Shown piece after piece: positions 16,248 through 24,972 of a stretch of DNA of 64,000 nucleotides; the stretch's first letter is position 1, and every line of letters starts with the position of its first letter. The stretch lies in the NCBI RefSeq assembly GCF_003627795.1, contig NZ_CP032688.1:62001-126000 (forward strand), written 5' to 3'. This stretch comes from Rhizobium sp. CCGE531 (GTDB lineage Bacteria > Pseudomonadota > Alphaproteobacteria > Rhizobiales > Rhizobiaceae). The notes under the pieces are model-generated. The model made no database searches, was not told where the DNA came from, and saw only the letters and a list, made by a program, of their open reading frames with translations. Made by a program: the position numbers and the translations under genes.

Positions 16248-17372
16248 ATGACGACCAGCGATGATTTCCGTGCCGCCGGAAACCCTATGTTTAACGGCAA
16301 CAAGCTGAAGCTTGGCGTATTTGGAACAAATTGTTCGAGCGCATGCGCCATCACCACCGCGGAATCAACGTTCGAACCGACCTTCGAACACAATGTCGAA
16401 ATTGCCAAAAAGCTCGAAGCTGCCGGATGGGAATGCATGGTGCCGATCGCCCGGTGGCGCGGTTTCGGCGGGCCGACGAACTTCAACGGCGTGAACATGG
16501 ACACGTTCACGTGGGCCGCGGCCCTGGCTGCCGTGACCACGAAGCTGCAGTTTTTCTCCACGACGCATATCCCGACCCTGAACCCGATCGTCGCGACGAA
16601 GATGGCAACGACGATCGACAATATTTCGAAGGGCCGATACGGCCTGAACCTGGTGACGGGTTGGTTTACTCCGGAAATGGAGATGTTCGGCGTTCCGATG
16701 ATGGAACACGACACCCGCTACGAATATGCCACGGAATGGATGGAAATCGTTGACACTCTGTGGAAGAAGAACGGGGTGACCTATGACGGCCAGTTCCTCA
16801 AGGTGAAAGACGCGTTCAGCGAGCCGAAGCCCTTTAACAAGGAGACGGGCCGCCCGGTCCTCATCTGCGCCGGTTCCTCGGGCAAGGGCCTGCACTTCAC
16901 CGCGAAGTTCTGCGACTTCAACTTCGGCTTCATGCAGGACATGGAATCGGGCGCAGCCTGGGTGAAGAAGGTGAAGGAACTGGCTCGCGAGGAATACAAA
17001 CGCGAACTCGGAACCTTCACCGCGTGCCCGGTCGTCGTTCGCGAGACCGAAAAGGAAGCTCGGGACTACTATGACTACTACGTGAACCAGAAGGGCGACT
17101 GGGAAGCCTGCGAAAACATCTGCGAGGTTCTTCAGGTTCAGTCACAGAACCACTCGGAGGAGATGTACCAGAAGTTCAAAGAACGCTTTATCGCTGGCTG
17201 GGGCGGCTACCCGATCGTCGGAACGCCGGAACAGGTCGCCGACAAGCTCGTCGCATTGAGCAATACGGGCGTCGACGGCGCGCTTCTCACAATGGTCGAC
17301 TACAACGAAGAACTGCCGTTCTTCAACGACCGCGTCATGCCCCTGCTGAAACAGGCTGGCCTCAGGAACTAA
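16248..17372 (+). CDS. Flavin-dependent luciferase-like monooxygenase, RutA-like
   Basis: 374 residues; TGTGGAGGAG precedes the ATG. The whole chain is a bacterial-luciferase (LLM) TIM barrel. The segments CMVPIARWRGFGGPTNF, FTWAAALAAVTTKLQFFST, KMATTIDNISKGRYGLNLVT and GWFTPEMEMFG parallel the pyrimidine oxygenase RutA more than SsuD or SfnG. The MMEHDTRYEYATEWMEIV segment is typical of both. The enzyme should use reduced FMN and oxygen to open or oxidise a ring or split a C-N bond. The usual Rut partners (RutB amidohydrolase, RutC, RutG) are absent, so uracil is unlikely to be the substrate. It is the central enzyme of the island. Confidence 0.9.
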   Translation: MTTSDDFRAAGNPMFNGNKLKLGVFGTNCSSACAITTAESTFEPTFEHNVEIAKKLEAAGWECMVPIARWRGFGGPTNFNGVNMDTFTWAAALAAVTTKLQFFSTTHIPTLNPIVATKMATTIDNISKGRYGLNLVTGWFTPEMEMFGVPMMEHDTRYEYATEWMEIVDTLWKKNGVTYDGQFLKVKDAFSEPKPFNKETGRPVLICAGSSGKGLHFTAKFCDFNFGFMQDMESGAAWVKKVKELAREEYKRELGTFTACPVVVRETEKEARDYYDYYVNQKGDWEACENICEVLQVQSQNHSEEMYQKFKERFIAGWGGYPIVGTPEQVADKLVALSNTGVDGALLTMVDYNEELPFFNDRVMPLLKQAGLRN

Positions 17373-17379
17373 CCGTTCC

Positions 17380-17401
17380 GCGGGCGGCGCAAGCCGCCCG
17401 C
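17380..17401 (+). other. Stable intercistronic GCAA-tetraloop hairpin
   Basis: GCGGGCGGC (17380-17388) pairs perfectly with GCCGCCCGC (17393-17401) around a GCAA loop, eight bases after the monooxygenase stop. No T-run follows. Such hairpins before a binding-protein gene often stabilise or partially terminate the message. Confidence 0.55.
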
Positions 17402-17500
17402 CACCAATCCGAAATCGAAACACGTTTCACTAATTCCGTGGCTCGACGCCAACGGCGTCAACTGCTGTAGCGGATGCAAAGAGGGGAGGAGACCCTACAC

Positions 17501-18670
17501 ATGCTGAAGAAGGTTTACACCGCATTGAGCGTGATCATCGGGCTAGGCCTGATGACCACCGCCGCATTCGCGGACGGCTTAGACTCGCTACCACAGGACC
17601 AGAAGCAGCTTTACAAGCTCGTGGACCCGGCAATTCCCCTCGGTGGTACGCCGCTCAAGGATTTTGTGGCGAAGCGGCCGCCGCCGTGGAAAATCGGCTA
17701 CGCATCCACTTATGCCGGCAACACTTGGCGTGCCCAGATCCTCACTGAACTGAACGAGGTTCTGCTTCCGAAATACAAGGAGGCTGGACTGGTATCTGAG
17801 CTTGTCGTCACGCAGTCCGATCTGAAGGACGCGACGCAAATCCAGCAGATGCGCCAGATGGTCGACGACGGCGTCGATGCTATCATCATCTGCTGCTCGA
17901 ACGTGACGGCTATCAACCAGACCATCGAATACGCGCACTCCAAGGGCGTTCCGGTGTTCTCATTCTCGGGTTACGTGACATCGCCCTACGCGATCAATGC
18001 GACCGAAAACAACACCCAGGGCGGCTACACGGCCGCGAAATGGCTGGCGGAGGAAATTGGCGGCAAGGGCAACGTGCTGACGGTTTCGGGCATCCCGGGC
18101 TTCGCATCGTCGGACAGCTTCAATGTGGGTGCCAAGAAGGCGTTCGACGAGTACAAGGACATCACCGTCGTAGGCGATGTCGCTGGCAAGTGGACCGATC
18201 AGGTCGCCCAGGTCGAAGTCCAGAAATTCCTCGCGACCAACCCTACCGAAATCGCAGGTATCCTCGTCCAGTCGGCCTCAGAAAACGGTGTCGTCAACGC
18301 GGTCCAGCAGTCCGGGCGCGACATGATGCCAATCGTCCTCGGCGGCGAGGCGTCGGCGGCGTGCTACTGGCGTAAGAATCCCGACTTCATCAGCCAGAGC
18401 TTCCATTTCTGGCCGCCGCGGGCCGATGCTCGCCTGGTGTGGGACGTGATGATGAGGACGCTCCAAGGCCAGGGGCCGAAGATCCAGTCGATCCTGCGAC
18501 CGGCTCTTCCCTACACGATCGACGATGTGAAGGAAGCAATTTCGGAAGATTGCGATCCGAACTCCACGGCGTGGATCGAGCCCAAGGGCGATGCATGGTG
18601 GCCCGCGGACGTAGCAGCACAGTACTTCGAGCGCCCGGAAGATCCGCTGGCCTGGCGGCCGAAGAAGTAA
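17501..18670 (+). CDS. Periplasmic substrate-binding protein, sugar/TorT-like type
   Basis: 389 residues from ATG 17501 with GGGAGGAG upstream. A signal peptide covers residues 1-24 (VIIGLGLMTTAAFA-D). The body is a type-I periplasmic binding fold of the ribose-binding family: WKIGYASTYAGNTWRAQ, MVDDGVDAIIICCSN, GVPVFSFSGYV and GKGNVLTVSG. Paired cysteines (ICCSN) and the tail IQSILRPALPYTIDDVK are shared with a very similar orphan paralogue at 62585-63754. It should feed the ABC importer at 20875-24431, although the two are split by the aminotransferase and GFA genes and a second promoter. The ligand is unknown. Confidence 0.9.
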   Translation: MLKKVYTALSVIIGLGLMTTAAFADGLDSLPQDQKQLYKLVDPAIPLGGTPLKDFVAKRPPPWKIGYASTYAGNTWRAQILTELNEVLLPKYKEAGLVSELVVTQSDLKDATQIQQMRQMVDDGVDAIIICCSNVTAINQTIEYAHSKGVPVFSFSGYVTSPYAINATENNTQGGYTAAKWLAEEIGGKGNVLTVSGIPGFASSDSFNVGAKKAFDEYKDITVVGDVAGKWTDQVAQVEVQKFLATNPTEIAGILVQSASENGVVNAVQQSGRDMMPIVLGGEASAACYWRKNPDFISQSFHFWPPRADARLVWDVMMRTLQGQGPKIQSILRPALPYTIDDVKEAISEDCDPNSTAWIEPKGDAWWPADVAAQYFERPEDPLAWRPKK

Positions 18671-18737
18671 TCGACGACCTCCCAAGTTGTCCCGCGACCT
18701 CCGCGCCGGCTTCATCCGTCGGCGCGGAGGACCTACG

Positions 18738-19943
18738 ATGAGGAACCAGAAGTTGGAATTCCACAAGATACAGCGTTTGCCCCCTTACGTCTTCGACCAG
18801 GTGAACCGCCTTAAGTCCAGCGCGCGCGCGGCCGGAGCCGACATCATCGATCTTGGAATGGGCAATCCCGATCTTCCCACGCCAAGCTGGGTTGTGGACA
18901 AGCTATGCGAAGCGGTGCAGCACCCACGCACGCACCGCTATTCGGCTTCCAAGGGCATTATCGGGCTTCGCCGCGCGAAGGCTGCGTATTACGCCCGCCG
19001 GTTCAATGTGAAGCTTGATCCGGATACCCAGGTTGTTGCGACGCTCGGGTCCAAGGAGGGGTTTGCGAACATGGCACAGGCCATAACCGCCCCCGGGGAT
19101 GTCATTCTCTGTCCGAACCCTTCCTATCCAATCCATACGTTCGGATTTCTGATGGCAGGGGGCGTGATAAGGTCGGTACCGGTCGAGCCGGATGAGACCT
19201 TCTTCCAAGCTCTCGAAATGGCGGTGCGGCATTCGGTACCGAAGCCTCTGGCGCTCATCATAAGCTACCCGTCGAACCCCACCGCTCGCGTCGCGACGCT
19301 CGACTTCTATAAGGACGTCATCGCCTTCGCGAAGAAGCACGATCTCATCGTTCTGTCGGATATCGCCTACGCTGAAATCTATTTCGACGGTCCGCCGCCG
19401 CCGTCTGTTCTCGAAGTCCCCGGCGCGATCGACGTGGCCGTCGAGTTCTCCTCGATGTCGAAGACATTCTCCATGCCCGGTTGGCGCGTTGGGTTTGCGG
19501 TGGGCAACGAACGACTCATCCGAGCGTTGACGCGCGTGAAATCGTACCTGGACTACGGAGCATTTACGCCGATACAGGTCGCCGCCGCTCATGCCCTAAA
19601 CTCGGGCGGGGAGGACGCCGCGCGGGCCCGAGACATCTACAGGACGCGCAGAGATACACTGGTGAAGACCTTTGCCGATGCCGGGTTCGACGTTCCCGCT
19701 CCTGCGGCGACGATGTTCGCATGGGCGAAGATACCCCCGGATTTCCGACACCTTGGCTCGCTGGAGTTTTCGAAACTCGTGCTCGAGAAGGCACAGGTCG
19801 CGATTTCGCCGGGTATTGGTTTCGGCGAGATGGGTGACGAATACGTACGGCTGGCTTTCGTGGAGAATGAAGACAGAATCCGGCAGGCTGCACGGAACCT
19901 GAAGCGGTGGCTTTCTGCGAGCGCGACCGCCACAACTCGATAA
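18738..19943 (+). CDS. PLP-dependent class I aminotransferase (AlaC-like)
   Basis: 401 residues; the start at ATG 18738 is supported by GCGGAGG upstream. Fold type I features are clear: GNPDLPTPSWVV, YSASKGIIGLRRA, NPSYPIHTFGF, SYPSNPTARVAT, DIAYAEIYFDG and the PLP lysine in SSMSKTFSMPGWRVGF. It is nearest to the alanine/glutamate-pyruvate transaminase AlaC and aspartate aminotransferase branch. Its place within the monooxygenase operon implies that the pathway yields an amino acid or amino-group donor, consistent with a nitrogen-containing substrate. Confidence 0.9.
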   Translation: MRNQKLEFHKIQRLPPYVFDQVNRLKSSARAAGADIIDLGMGNPDLPTPSWVVDKLCEAVQHPRTHRYSASKGIIGLRRAKAAYYARRFNVKLDPDTQVVATLGSKEGFANMAQAITAPGDVILCPNPSYPIHTFGFLMAGGVIRSVPVEPDETFFQALEMAVRHSVPKPLALIISYPSNPTARVATLDFYKDVIAFAKKHDLIVLSDIAYAEIYFDGPPPPSVLEVPGAIDVAVEFSSMSKTFSMPGWRVGFAVGNERLIRALTRVKSYLDYGAFTPIQVAAAHALNSGGEDAARARDIYRTRRDTLVKTFADAGFDVPAPAATMFAWAKIPPDFRHLGSLEFSKLVLEKAQVAISPGIGFGEMGDEYVRLAFVENEDRIRQAARNLKRWLSASATATTR

Positions 19944-19964
19944 AGCGATGAAAGGATTTTGAAG

Positions 19965-20363
19965 ATGCCGATCCTCGGATCTTGCCAATGTAAAGCGGTC
20001 CAGTACGAAGTGTCGGAACTGGATGGCCCGATGTGGAACTGCTTCTGCCAGACATGCAGAAAGTCCCATGCCGCCGATCATAACACTGCCGCCAAGGTGA
20101 AGAGTGAGAACTTCAAGCTGATTTCCGGCGAGGATGTCCTTCACAGCTTTGAGTCGACCCCTGGAAAACTGAGGTGGTTCTGCTCACGGTGTGGTTCGCA
20201 CGTTTATGCCGAACGGCCTGCCAACCCGGAGATGAAGGTGCTGCGGGCAGGCACTTTTGACACTGATCCTGGTTCGGTTCCTATGTCCAACGTCTGGCTG
20301 TCCCACGCCAGACCGTGGCTAGCTCACGACCCCGCGAAGGAAAACTTCGAAGAGTTCCCGTGA
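19965..20363 (+). CDS. GFA-family zinc protein
   Basis: 132 residues; AAAGGA lies eight bases before ATG 19965. Zinc ligands of the GFA/Mss4-like fold are visible: GSCQCKAVQYEV, CFCQTCRKSHAAD and WFCSRCGSHVYAE. The family is named after glutathione-dependent formaldehyde-activating enzyme, but most members have no proven activity. It is the last gene of the operon that starts at 15191. It could act on a formaldehyde- or thiol-adduct intermediate; this is only a suggestion from the family name. Confidence 0.85.
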   Translation: MPILGSCQCKAVQYEVSELDGPMWNCFCQTCRKSHAADHNTAAKVKSENFKLISGEDVLHSFESTPGKLRWFCSRCGSHVYAERPANPEMKVLRAGTFDTDPGSVPMSNVWLSHARPWLAHDPAKENFEEFP

Positions 20364-20874
20364 TCCTTTCACGGTTGCGCGCGCCAGGGGCCGATTGACC
20401 ACGAGTTCGATCTGCCCGTCCCCCAGCGTGGAAGGGCTCGCTGATCGAATGGCACTTGCCGCGTTCGACGCGTGGAGGCTGGGATGTTCCGTATGCCCCA
20501 ATCGAAACGGTTGGCTTCATCAGATTATCGGACACCCTCAATAGCGCTTTGGTCCTCTCTTGCTCGCGAAGGCCACCAGCTCGCTTCCGTTCTGGGCGGA
20601 ACTCCGGTTGCAAACCTCTAACCGGCGCCAGGTGCGTGACAACGTGCTTTTGCAACTTTGAGGGCGTCGAGCGACCGACCAATTTCATCGAAACCAACTC
20701 GACATCCCGATATGGGCATGGCGGCGCTATTGACAGATTAGCAGACAATCTGTCATTCTAAAGTTCACCGAGTGTGTTCTCGGAGCGTTCAAAGACGGCA
20801 GTCACAATTGAGCAAGAGGCCCGGGCATCGGATGTCCTGGCGCGATTTGCTGCTGCCTAGGAGGGAGGATCGGC
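20364..20874. other. Intergenic region ahead of the ABC importer
   Basis: About 510 bp. No supported gene is present. Its right third holds operator copy F (20730-20758). The left part has only short shadow frames and no recognisable RNA structure such as an FMN riboswitch. Confidence 0.5.
20730..20758 (+). promoter_or_regulatory. Island operator copy F with -35 box, ABC importer promoter
   Basis: TTGACA (20730-20735) overlaps CAGATTAGCAGACAATCTG (20734-20752), which is the exact reverse complement of the operator in copy E. The region is about 120 bases before the importer ATP-binding gene. The -10 (TCATTC at 20753-20758) is poor. Confidence 0.75.
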
Positions 20875-22434
20875 ATGACGAATGACGTCGCCGTAAGCAT
20901 GACGGCCGTTGCCAAATCGTTTGGCGAAACGAAGGCTTTGAAAAAATGCGATTTTGTCGCCAGGGCAGGAGAGGTGCACGCGATCGTTGGCGAGAATGGC
21001 AGCGGCAAGAGCACCATGGCGAAGATCATGTCCGGAGTTATCGCTGCCGATGCAGGATCTGTCCTGATCCTTGGCAAGTCCATCACCTCGCCAGTCGATG
21101 CCAAAGGGGTTGGTCTCGCGACGATCTTCCAGGAAGTCCTTGTCGCCGATGAGGCAAGTGTCCTCGACAACCTTTTCGTGGGAAGCGAGGACCTGTTCTC
21201 GCTTCGGAAATCCTCCAAGGAACGTGAAAGCGTTGCGCAAGGCCTTCTGGACCGCCTGGTGGGAAAGCCTGTCGATCTCCGGCAGAACGTCGGTGAACTT
21301 CCGCTCAGCATCAAGCAATGGATCGTTATCGCCCGGGCCGTTCTGAGGAAACCCAAGGTCTTGATCCTGGACGAGTCCTCGGCTGCACTCGATCTCGACG
21401 CGACCGTAAGGCTCCACGAAGAGATCGATCGGCTCCGTTCCGAGGGGTGCGCGGTAATCATCGTCACGCACCGCATCGCCGAGCTCGTCCGGATCGCCGA
21501 TCGGGCGACAATACTGAGAGACGGTTTCACTGTGGGTGTCCTTGAGAAATCCGAGATCACCGAGGCCAATCTCCTGCGCATGATGACCCCTCAAGACCGC
21601 CAGATTTCCGCCGCTGCTTCAACGTCTGCACCGGGCCTGTCGGGTGATCTCAAGGAGGTTCTTTCCGTCCATGGCGCGCGCCCCCAAGAGGCATCGCAAC
21701 CGTTCGACTTCGTCCTTCCGGAGGGATCTATCGTGGGCGTTGCGGGGCTGGACGGCCAGGGCCAGGACGCCTTCGTGCGACTGGTCGCAAGGATTATGTC
21801 GCCGTTCGGAGGGGAGGTCCGGATCCTGAATAGGGAAAGCACCGGCTTCGTCACAGTCGGCGCGCTCGACGACGCCGCGAATAACGGCATTGTGTACGTA
21901 TCCGGAGACCGGAAGCGGGAAGGAATTTTCCCACAGCAGAGCATTTTCGAGAACCTCGCCATCGGTATCTACCAAAAAAACCTAGGGCCGTTCGGTGTCA
22001 TCAGGCGGAAAAAGCTGAAGCAGACCTTTGCCCGGGAGGTCGAGCGGCTCCGCGTCAAGATCGGGCACCCGGACAACCGGATTACGTCCCTTTCCGGTGG
22101 CAACCAGCAGAAGGTCCTGATCGGTCGTGCCTTCGCCAATGATCCCAGAGTGATCGTTCTAAACGACCCTGCTCGAGGCGTAGACCTCAACACCAAACGC
22201 GACCTGTATCGCGAGCTTCGGCTGTTTGCCGAAGGTGGCGGCTCGGTAATCTACCTTTCAAGCGAGATCGAGGAGTTTCTCGGTTTCGCCGATCGCGTTG
22301 ATGTCTTTCACAAAGGGAGCATCCATCGTTCCCTCGACGGCCCCGACATCAACGAAGAAACCATTCTCGCTGCAATGTTCGGCCGCTCGGTTGCCGACAC
22401 CATGGAATTCTCCAAAGAGAGAAAGGCACACTGA
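20875..22434 (+). CDS. Sugar-type ABC importer, double ATP-binding protein (RbsA/MglA-like)
   Basis: 519 residues with two ABC domains. The first has Walker A GENGSGKST at about residue 40, Walker B VLILDESSA and an unusual signature region (LPLSIKQWIVIARA). The second has a degenerate Walker A (GLDGQGQDAF), as is usual in RbsA-type proteins, a full signature LSGGNQQKVLIGRA and VIVLNDPARGVD. GGGAGGATCGGC precedes the ATG. It overlaps the first permease gene by one base. With the binding protein at 17501 it makes a type-I-fold import system of the ribose/riboflavin (RfuABCD-like) family. Confidence 0.92.
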   Translation: MTNDVAVSMTAVAKSFGETKALKKCDFVARAGEVHAIVGENGSGKSTMAKIMSGVIAADAGSVLILGKSITSPVDAKGVGLATIFQEVLVADEASVLDNLFVGSEDLFSLRKSSKERESVAQGLLDRLVGKPVDLRQNVGELPLSIKQWIVIARAVLRKPKVLILDESSAALDLDATVRLHEEIDRLRSEGCAVIIVTHRIAELVRIADRATILRDGFTVGVLEKSEITEANLLRMMTPQDRQISAAASTSAPGLSGDLKEVLSVHGARPQEASQPFDFVLPEGSIVGVAGLDGQGQDAFVRLVARIMSPFGGEVRILNRESTGFVTVGALDDAANNGIVYVSGDRKREGIFPQQSIFENLAIGIYQKNLGPFGVIRRKKLKQTFAREVERLRVKIGHPDNRITSLSGGNQQKVLIGRAFANDPRVIVLNDPARGVDLNTKRDLYRELRLFAEGGGSVIYLSSEIEEFLGFADRVDVFHKGSIHRSLDGPDINEETILAAMFGRSVADTMEFSKERKAH

Positions 22435-23402
22435 TGTCGCAACGTTTTGGATTTCCTGCGCTCGACAGGTCGCTGACCGTACCGCTCGTTCTTTTCGGAG
22501 TGTTGCTCGTCGCCGCAGCCGTGCTCTCGCCGCGGCTGTTCACCGCAACCGGAATGGGCGGAGCAATCATCGTCGCAGCACCTTTGATCCTCACGACGTT
22601 GGCCCTGACACCGATCGTGATGGCAGGCCGCGGTTCGGTCGACCTGTCCGTTGGCCCGCTGATGGGTTTCGTGAACGTCACCCTGATCGGCTGGCTCTCG
22701 GCAAGTGGTTACACGTCTCCGCTCGCGGTGATTTGCTGGGTGGTGGCAATCGGCGCACTCTACCAGTTGCTGCAGGCGCTCATCATCATCTACGTCCGGG
22801 TCGCCCCCATCATCGTCACGCTCTCCAGCTTCCTCGTCCTTTCAGGCTTGAACCTCATGGTCATGTCAAGGCCGGGCGGCGTTGCGCCGGACTGGATGAT
22901 GACGTGGGGAGCAGGAACGACGATCTTATCTCCGGTGCTGATCATCGTCTTGGCGGCGTTGGCTCTTTGGGCCGTTATGCGCCGGACCACCTTTTACTCC
23001 CACCTCCGCATGACAGGCGCTGACGAACGGATGGCCTACACGAGCGGGGTGAAAGTCGACACCGTACGCATCTGCGCCCATCTCCTCGGCGGCGTCTTCG
23101 TCGGCCTTGCCGCGCTCAGCTATACGGCATTGATCTCTTCGGGCGATCCCACCCAGGGAAGCAGCTACACGCTCCAGGCGGTTACCGCCCTGGTGCTCGG
23201 TGGCGCAAACCTGGCTGGCGGGAGAGGGGGAGCTTTGGGGTCCACGCTTGGTGCGCTGAACATGTTCCTCATCTCGTACCTGCTTTCCGCCTTCAGCTTC
23301 GGAAGCGTGACGGGGTTCGTGACGCAAATGGCTTTCGGCCTGATCCTCGTGGCATCGCTCCTCGTCAACGTATTCATGACGGCCCGGCGCACGGCTTTCT
23401 AA
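22434..23402 (+). CDS. Sugar-type ABC importer permease 1 (RbsC-like)
   Basis: 322 residues and about nine membrane segments, with GGAIIVAAPLILTTLALTPIVMAGRGSVDLSVGPLMGF near the front and the family loop ALVLGGANLAGGRGGALGSTLGAL toward the end. The ATG overlaps the stop of the ATP-binding gene, so they are translationally coupled. It forms the membrane pore with the next gene's product. RbsC-type permeases carry ribose, autoinducer-2, inositol, nucleosides or riboflavin, so the family does not fix the substrate. Confidence 0.9.
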   Translation: MSQRFGFPALDRSLTVPLVLFGVLLVAAAVLSPRLFTATGMGGAIIVAAPLILTTLALTPIVMAGRGSVDLSVGPLMGFVNVTLIGWLSASGYTSPLAVICWVVAIGALYQLLQALIIIYVRVAPIIVTLSSFLVLSGLNLMVMSRPGGVAPDWMMTWGAGTTILSPVLIIVLAALALWAVMRRTTFYSHLRMTGADERMAYTSGVKVDTVRICAHLLGGVFVGLAALSYTALISSGDPTQGSSYTLQAVTALVLGGANLAGGRGGALGSTLGALNMFLISYLLSAFSFGSVTGFVTQMAFGLILVASLLVNVFMTARRTAF

Positions 23403-23414
23403 GGAGGACTAGTA

Positions 23415-24431
23415 ATGACTTCACTCGCAACGGAACAGATGATGAGCCAAATCACAGGACGATCGGTAAAGCTGCAGCGCAGCATCGTAATTGGCTTTGG
23501 TCTGCTTGCGGCACTTCTCGTGCTGGGTACGATCCTCGTTCCTGGGTTCATCTCGCCCCGTAACGCGCGTTCGGTATTGCTGCTCGCCGCTTTCCTGGGG
23601 CTTGCATCGTTGGGACAGACGCTATGTGCCATGGTCGGCGCGCTTGATCTTTCCATTCCCTATGTCATCGGGGGAGCGAATATTCTCTTTCCAAGCCTGT
23701 TGGTCACCGGGATGCCTGCCTGGCTGGCCGTGATAGTGGTCGTTCTTCTGGGAGCAGCAATCGGGCTTGCGAATGGCTTTTTGAGCTTCAGGCTGCAGGG
23801 CCAGGCTCTCATCATGTCCCTAGGGGTCGGCTTCGCATTTGTCGGCGCGGTACAACTCTACACCTCCATCGGTTCCGACTACGGCGGAACGGTTTTCGCC
23901 CCCGTACCGGACTGGCTCCGGAATATCGCCGCGTTCAACGGGAAGACCTTCGGGCTGCCCCTGCCGCCCGTGGTGCTGGTGTGGCTCCTCGTCACGCTCG
24001 TCACCATCTGGGCTCTGTATAACACATGGTTCGGCCGCTCCATCTACGCCGTCGGCGGCAGCAGGACTGCAGCGGCACGGCTTGGCATTTCCGAAACCAA
24101 GGTCTGGACCAGCATTCACGGTATCAGTGGGGCGATGTCGGCACTGACGGGCGTATTGCTGCTCGGGTTTTCCGGCGGCGGCTTCGTTGGCGTCGGAGAC
24201 CCATATCTCTTCACCACCGTTGCGGCCGTTGTGATCGGCGGCACCTCGTTGCTCGGTGGCGCAGGCGGATACGGGGCAACCGTTCTCGGGGTACTCGTAT
24301 TGACGATATTGACGTCCCTGCTGGTCGGGCTCGGCCTCAGCTTTGCCGCGCAACAGGCGATCGTGGGTCTGCTGATCGTGCCGATGGTGGCCGTCTACGC
24401 GCGTACCCCGCATATCCGCAACCAGATCTGA
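23415..24431 (+). CDS. Sugar-type ABC importer permease 2 (RbsC-like)
   Basis: 338 residues with an AAGGAGG site before ATG 23415. Membrane segments and the conserved loop VVIGGTSLLGGAGGYGATVLGVLVL match the RbsC family. It is clearly different in sequence from the preceding permease, so the pore is a heterodimer as in the LsrCD, RfuCD and nucleoside importers. It is 12 bp downstream of permease 1 and 16 bp upstream of the FMN reductase. Confidence 0.9.
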   Translation: MTSLATEQMMSQITGRSVKLQRSIVIGFGLLAALLVLGTILVPGFISPRNARSVLLLAAFLGLASLGQTLCAMVGALDLSIPYVIGGANILFPSLLVTGMPAWLAVIVVVLLGAAIGLANGFLSFRLQGQALIMSLGVGFAFVGAVQLYTSIGSDYGGTVFAPVPDWLRNIAAFNGKTFGLPLPPVVLVWLLVTLVTIWALYNTWFGRSIYAVGGSRTAAARLGISETKVWTSIHGISGAMSALTGVLLLGFSGGGFVGVGDPYLFTTVAAVVIGGTSLLGGAGGYGATVLGVLVLTILTSLLVGLGLSFAAQQAIVGLLIVPMVAVYARTPHIRNQI

Positions 24432-24447
24432 TCGGAGGGCCGGCAAA

Positions 24448-24957
24448 ATGAAGATTGTCGCGATAACCGGCAATGTCTCGCGCCCCTCCAAGACGCGGGC
24501 GCTCGGGGAATACGCACTCTCGAGCGTCCCGCCCGGCCACGCCCGGTATCTGTTTGACCTGGTCGATGTTCTCCCGGTGTTAGGAACCACGCTGTGGCGT
24601 TCGGAGGCTCCTGCTGGACTTGCGAACGTTCTTGACGCAATCCAATCTTCAGACGTCCTCGTTGTGGGGACACCGGTCTTCAAGTCCTCGATGACCGGTC
24701 TTCTCAAGCATCTTTTCGACCTCTTCGAAATGACAGCCCTGCAGGGTAAACCCGTTTTGATATTCGCAACGGGTAAGGCCGAGGCCCATGGCGAGCATGT
24801 CGAGGCTCACCTGCGCTCATTGATGGGCTTCTTCAAAGCCGAGGTTCGCGGTGACTTCATCTATGCGATGGACGGCGACTTCCCGGATTCGGCACCATCT
24901 GCGGAACTTCGGGAGCGGGTCGACCGCCAACTCGCACGCACTCTGGGCCATGGTTAG
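24448..24957 (+). CDS. NAD(P)H-dependent FMN reductase, SsuE/MsuE-like
   Basis: 169 residues with a flavodoxin-like fold: VAITGNVSRPSKTRALGEYA (phosphate loop), SDVLVVGTPVFKSSMTGLLKHLFDLF and LQGKPVLIFATGKAEAHG. These features match the SsuE/MsuE group, which supplies reduced FMN to luciferase-like monooxygenases such as SsuD. It is the second, unrelated flavin reductase in this regulon; the other is at 15191. It lies 15 bp before ribB in the same unit. The pairing of reductase and ribB points to high demand for free FMN. Confidence 0.88.
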   Translation: MKIVAITGNVSRPSKTRALGEYALSSVPPGHARYLFDLVDVLPVLGTTLWRSEAPAGLANVLDAIQSSDVLVVGTPVFKSSMTGLLKHLFDLFEMTALQGKPVLIFATGKAEAHGEHVEAHLRSLMGFFKAEVRGDFIYAMDGDFPDSAPSAELRERVDRQLARTLGHG

Positions 24958-24972
24958 TTCAAGGAGAAGAAC

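Noticed and set aside
15425..16714. 429-codon reverse-strand frame across flavin reductase, PcaC-like and monooxygenase genes
   Set aside because: The three forward genes have clear families and start signals; the reverse frame matches no family.
16248..17372. Alkanesulfonate or dimethylsulfone monooxygenase (SsuD/SfnG)
   Set aside because: An SsuE-like reductase is nearby, but the RWRGFGGPTNF and FTWAAALAAVT segments are closer to RutA, and no sulfonate importer or sulfur-starvation genes are present.
20364..20874. FMN riboswitch upstream of the importer/ribB unit
   Set aside because: The conserved RFN boxes could not be found here or in the 15-bp gap before ribB.
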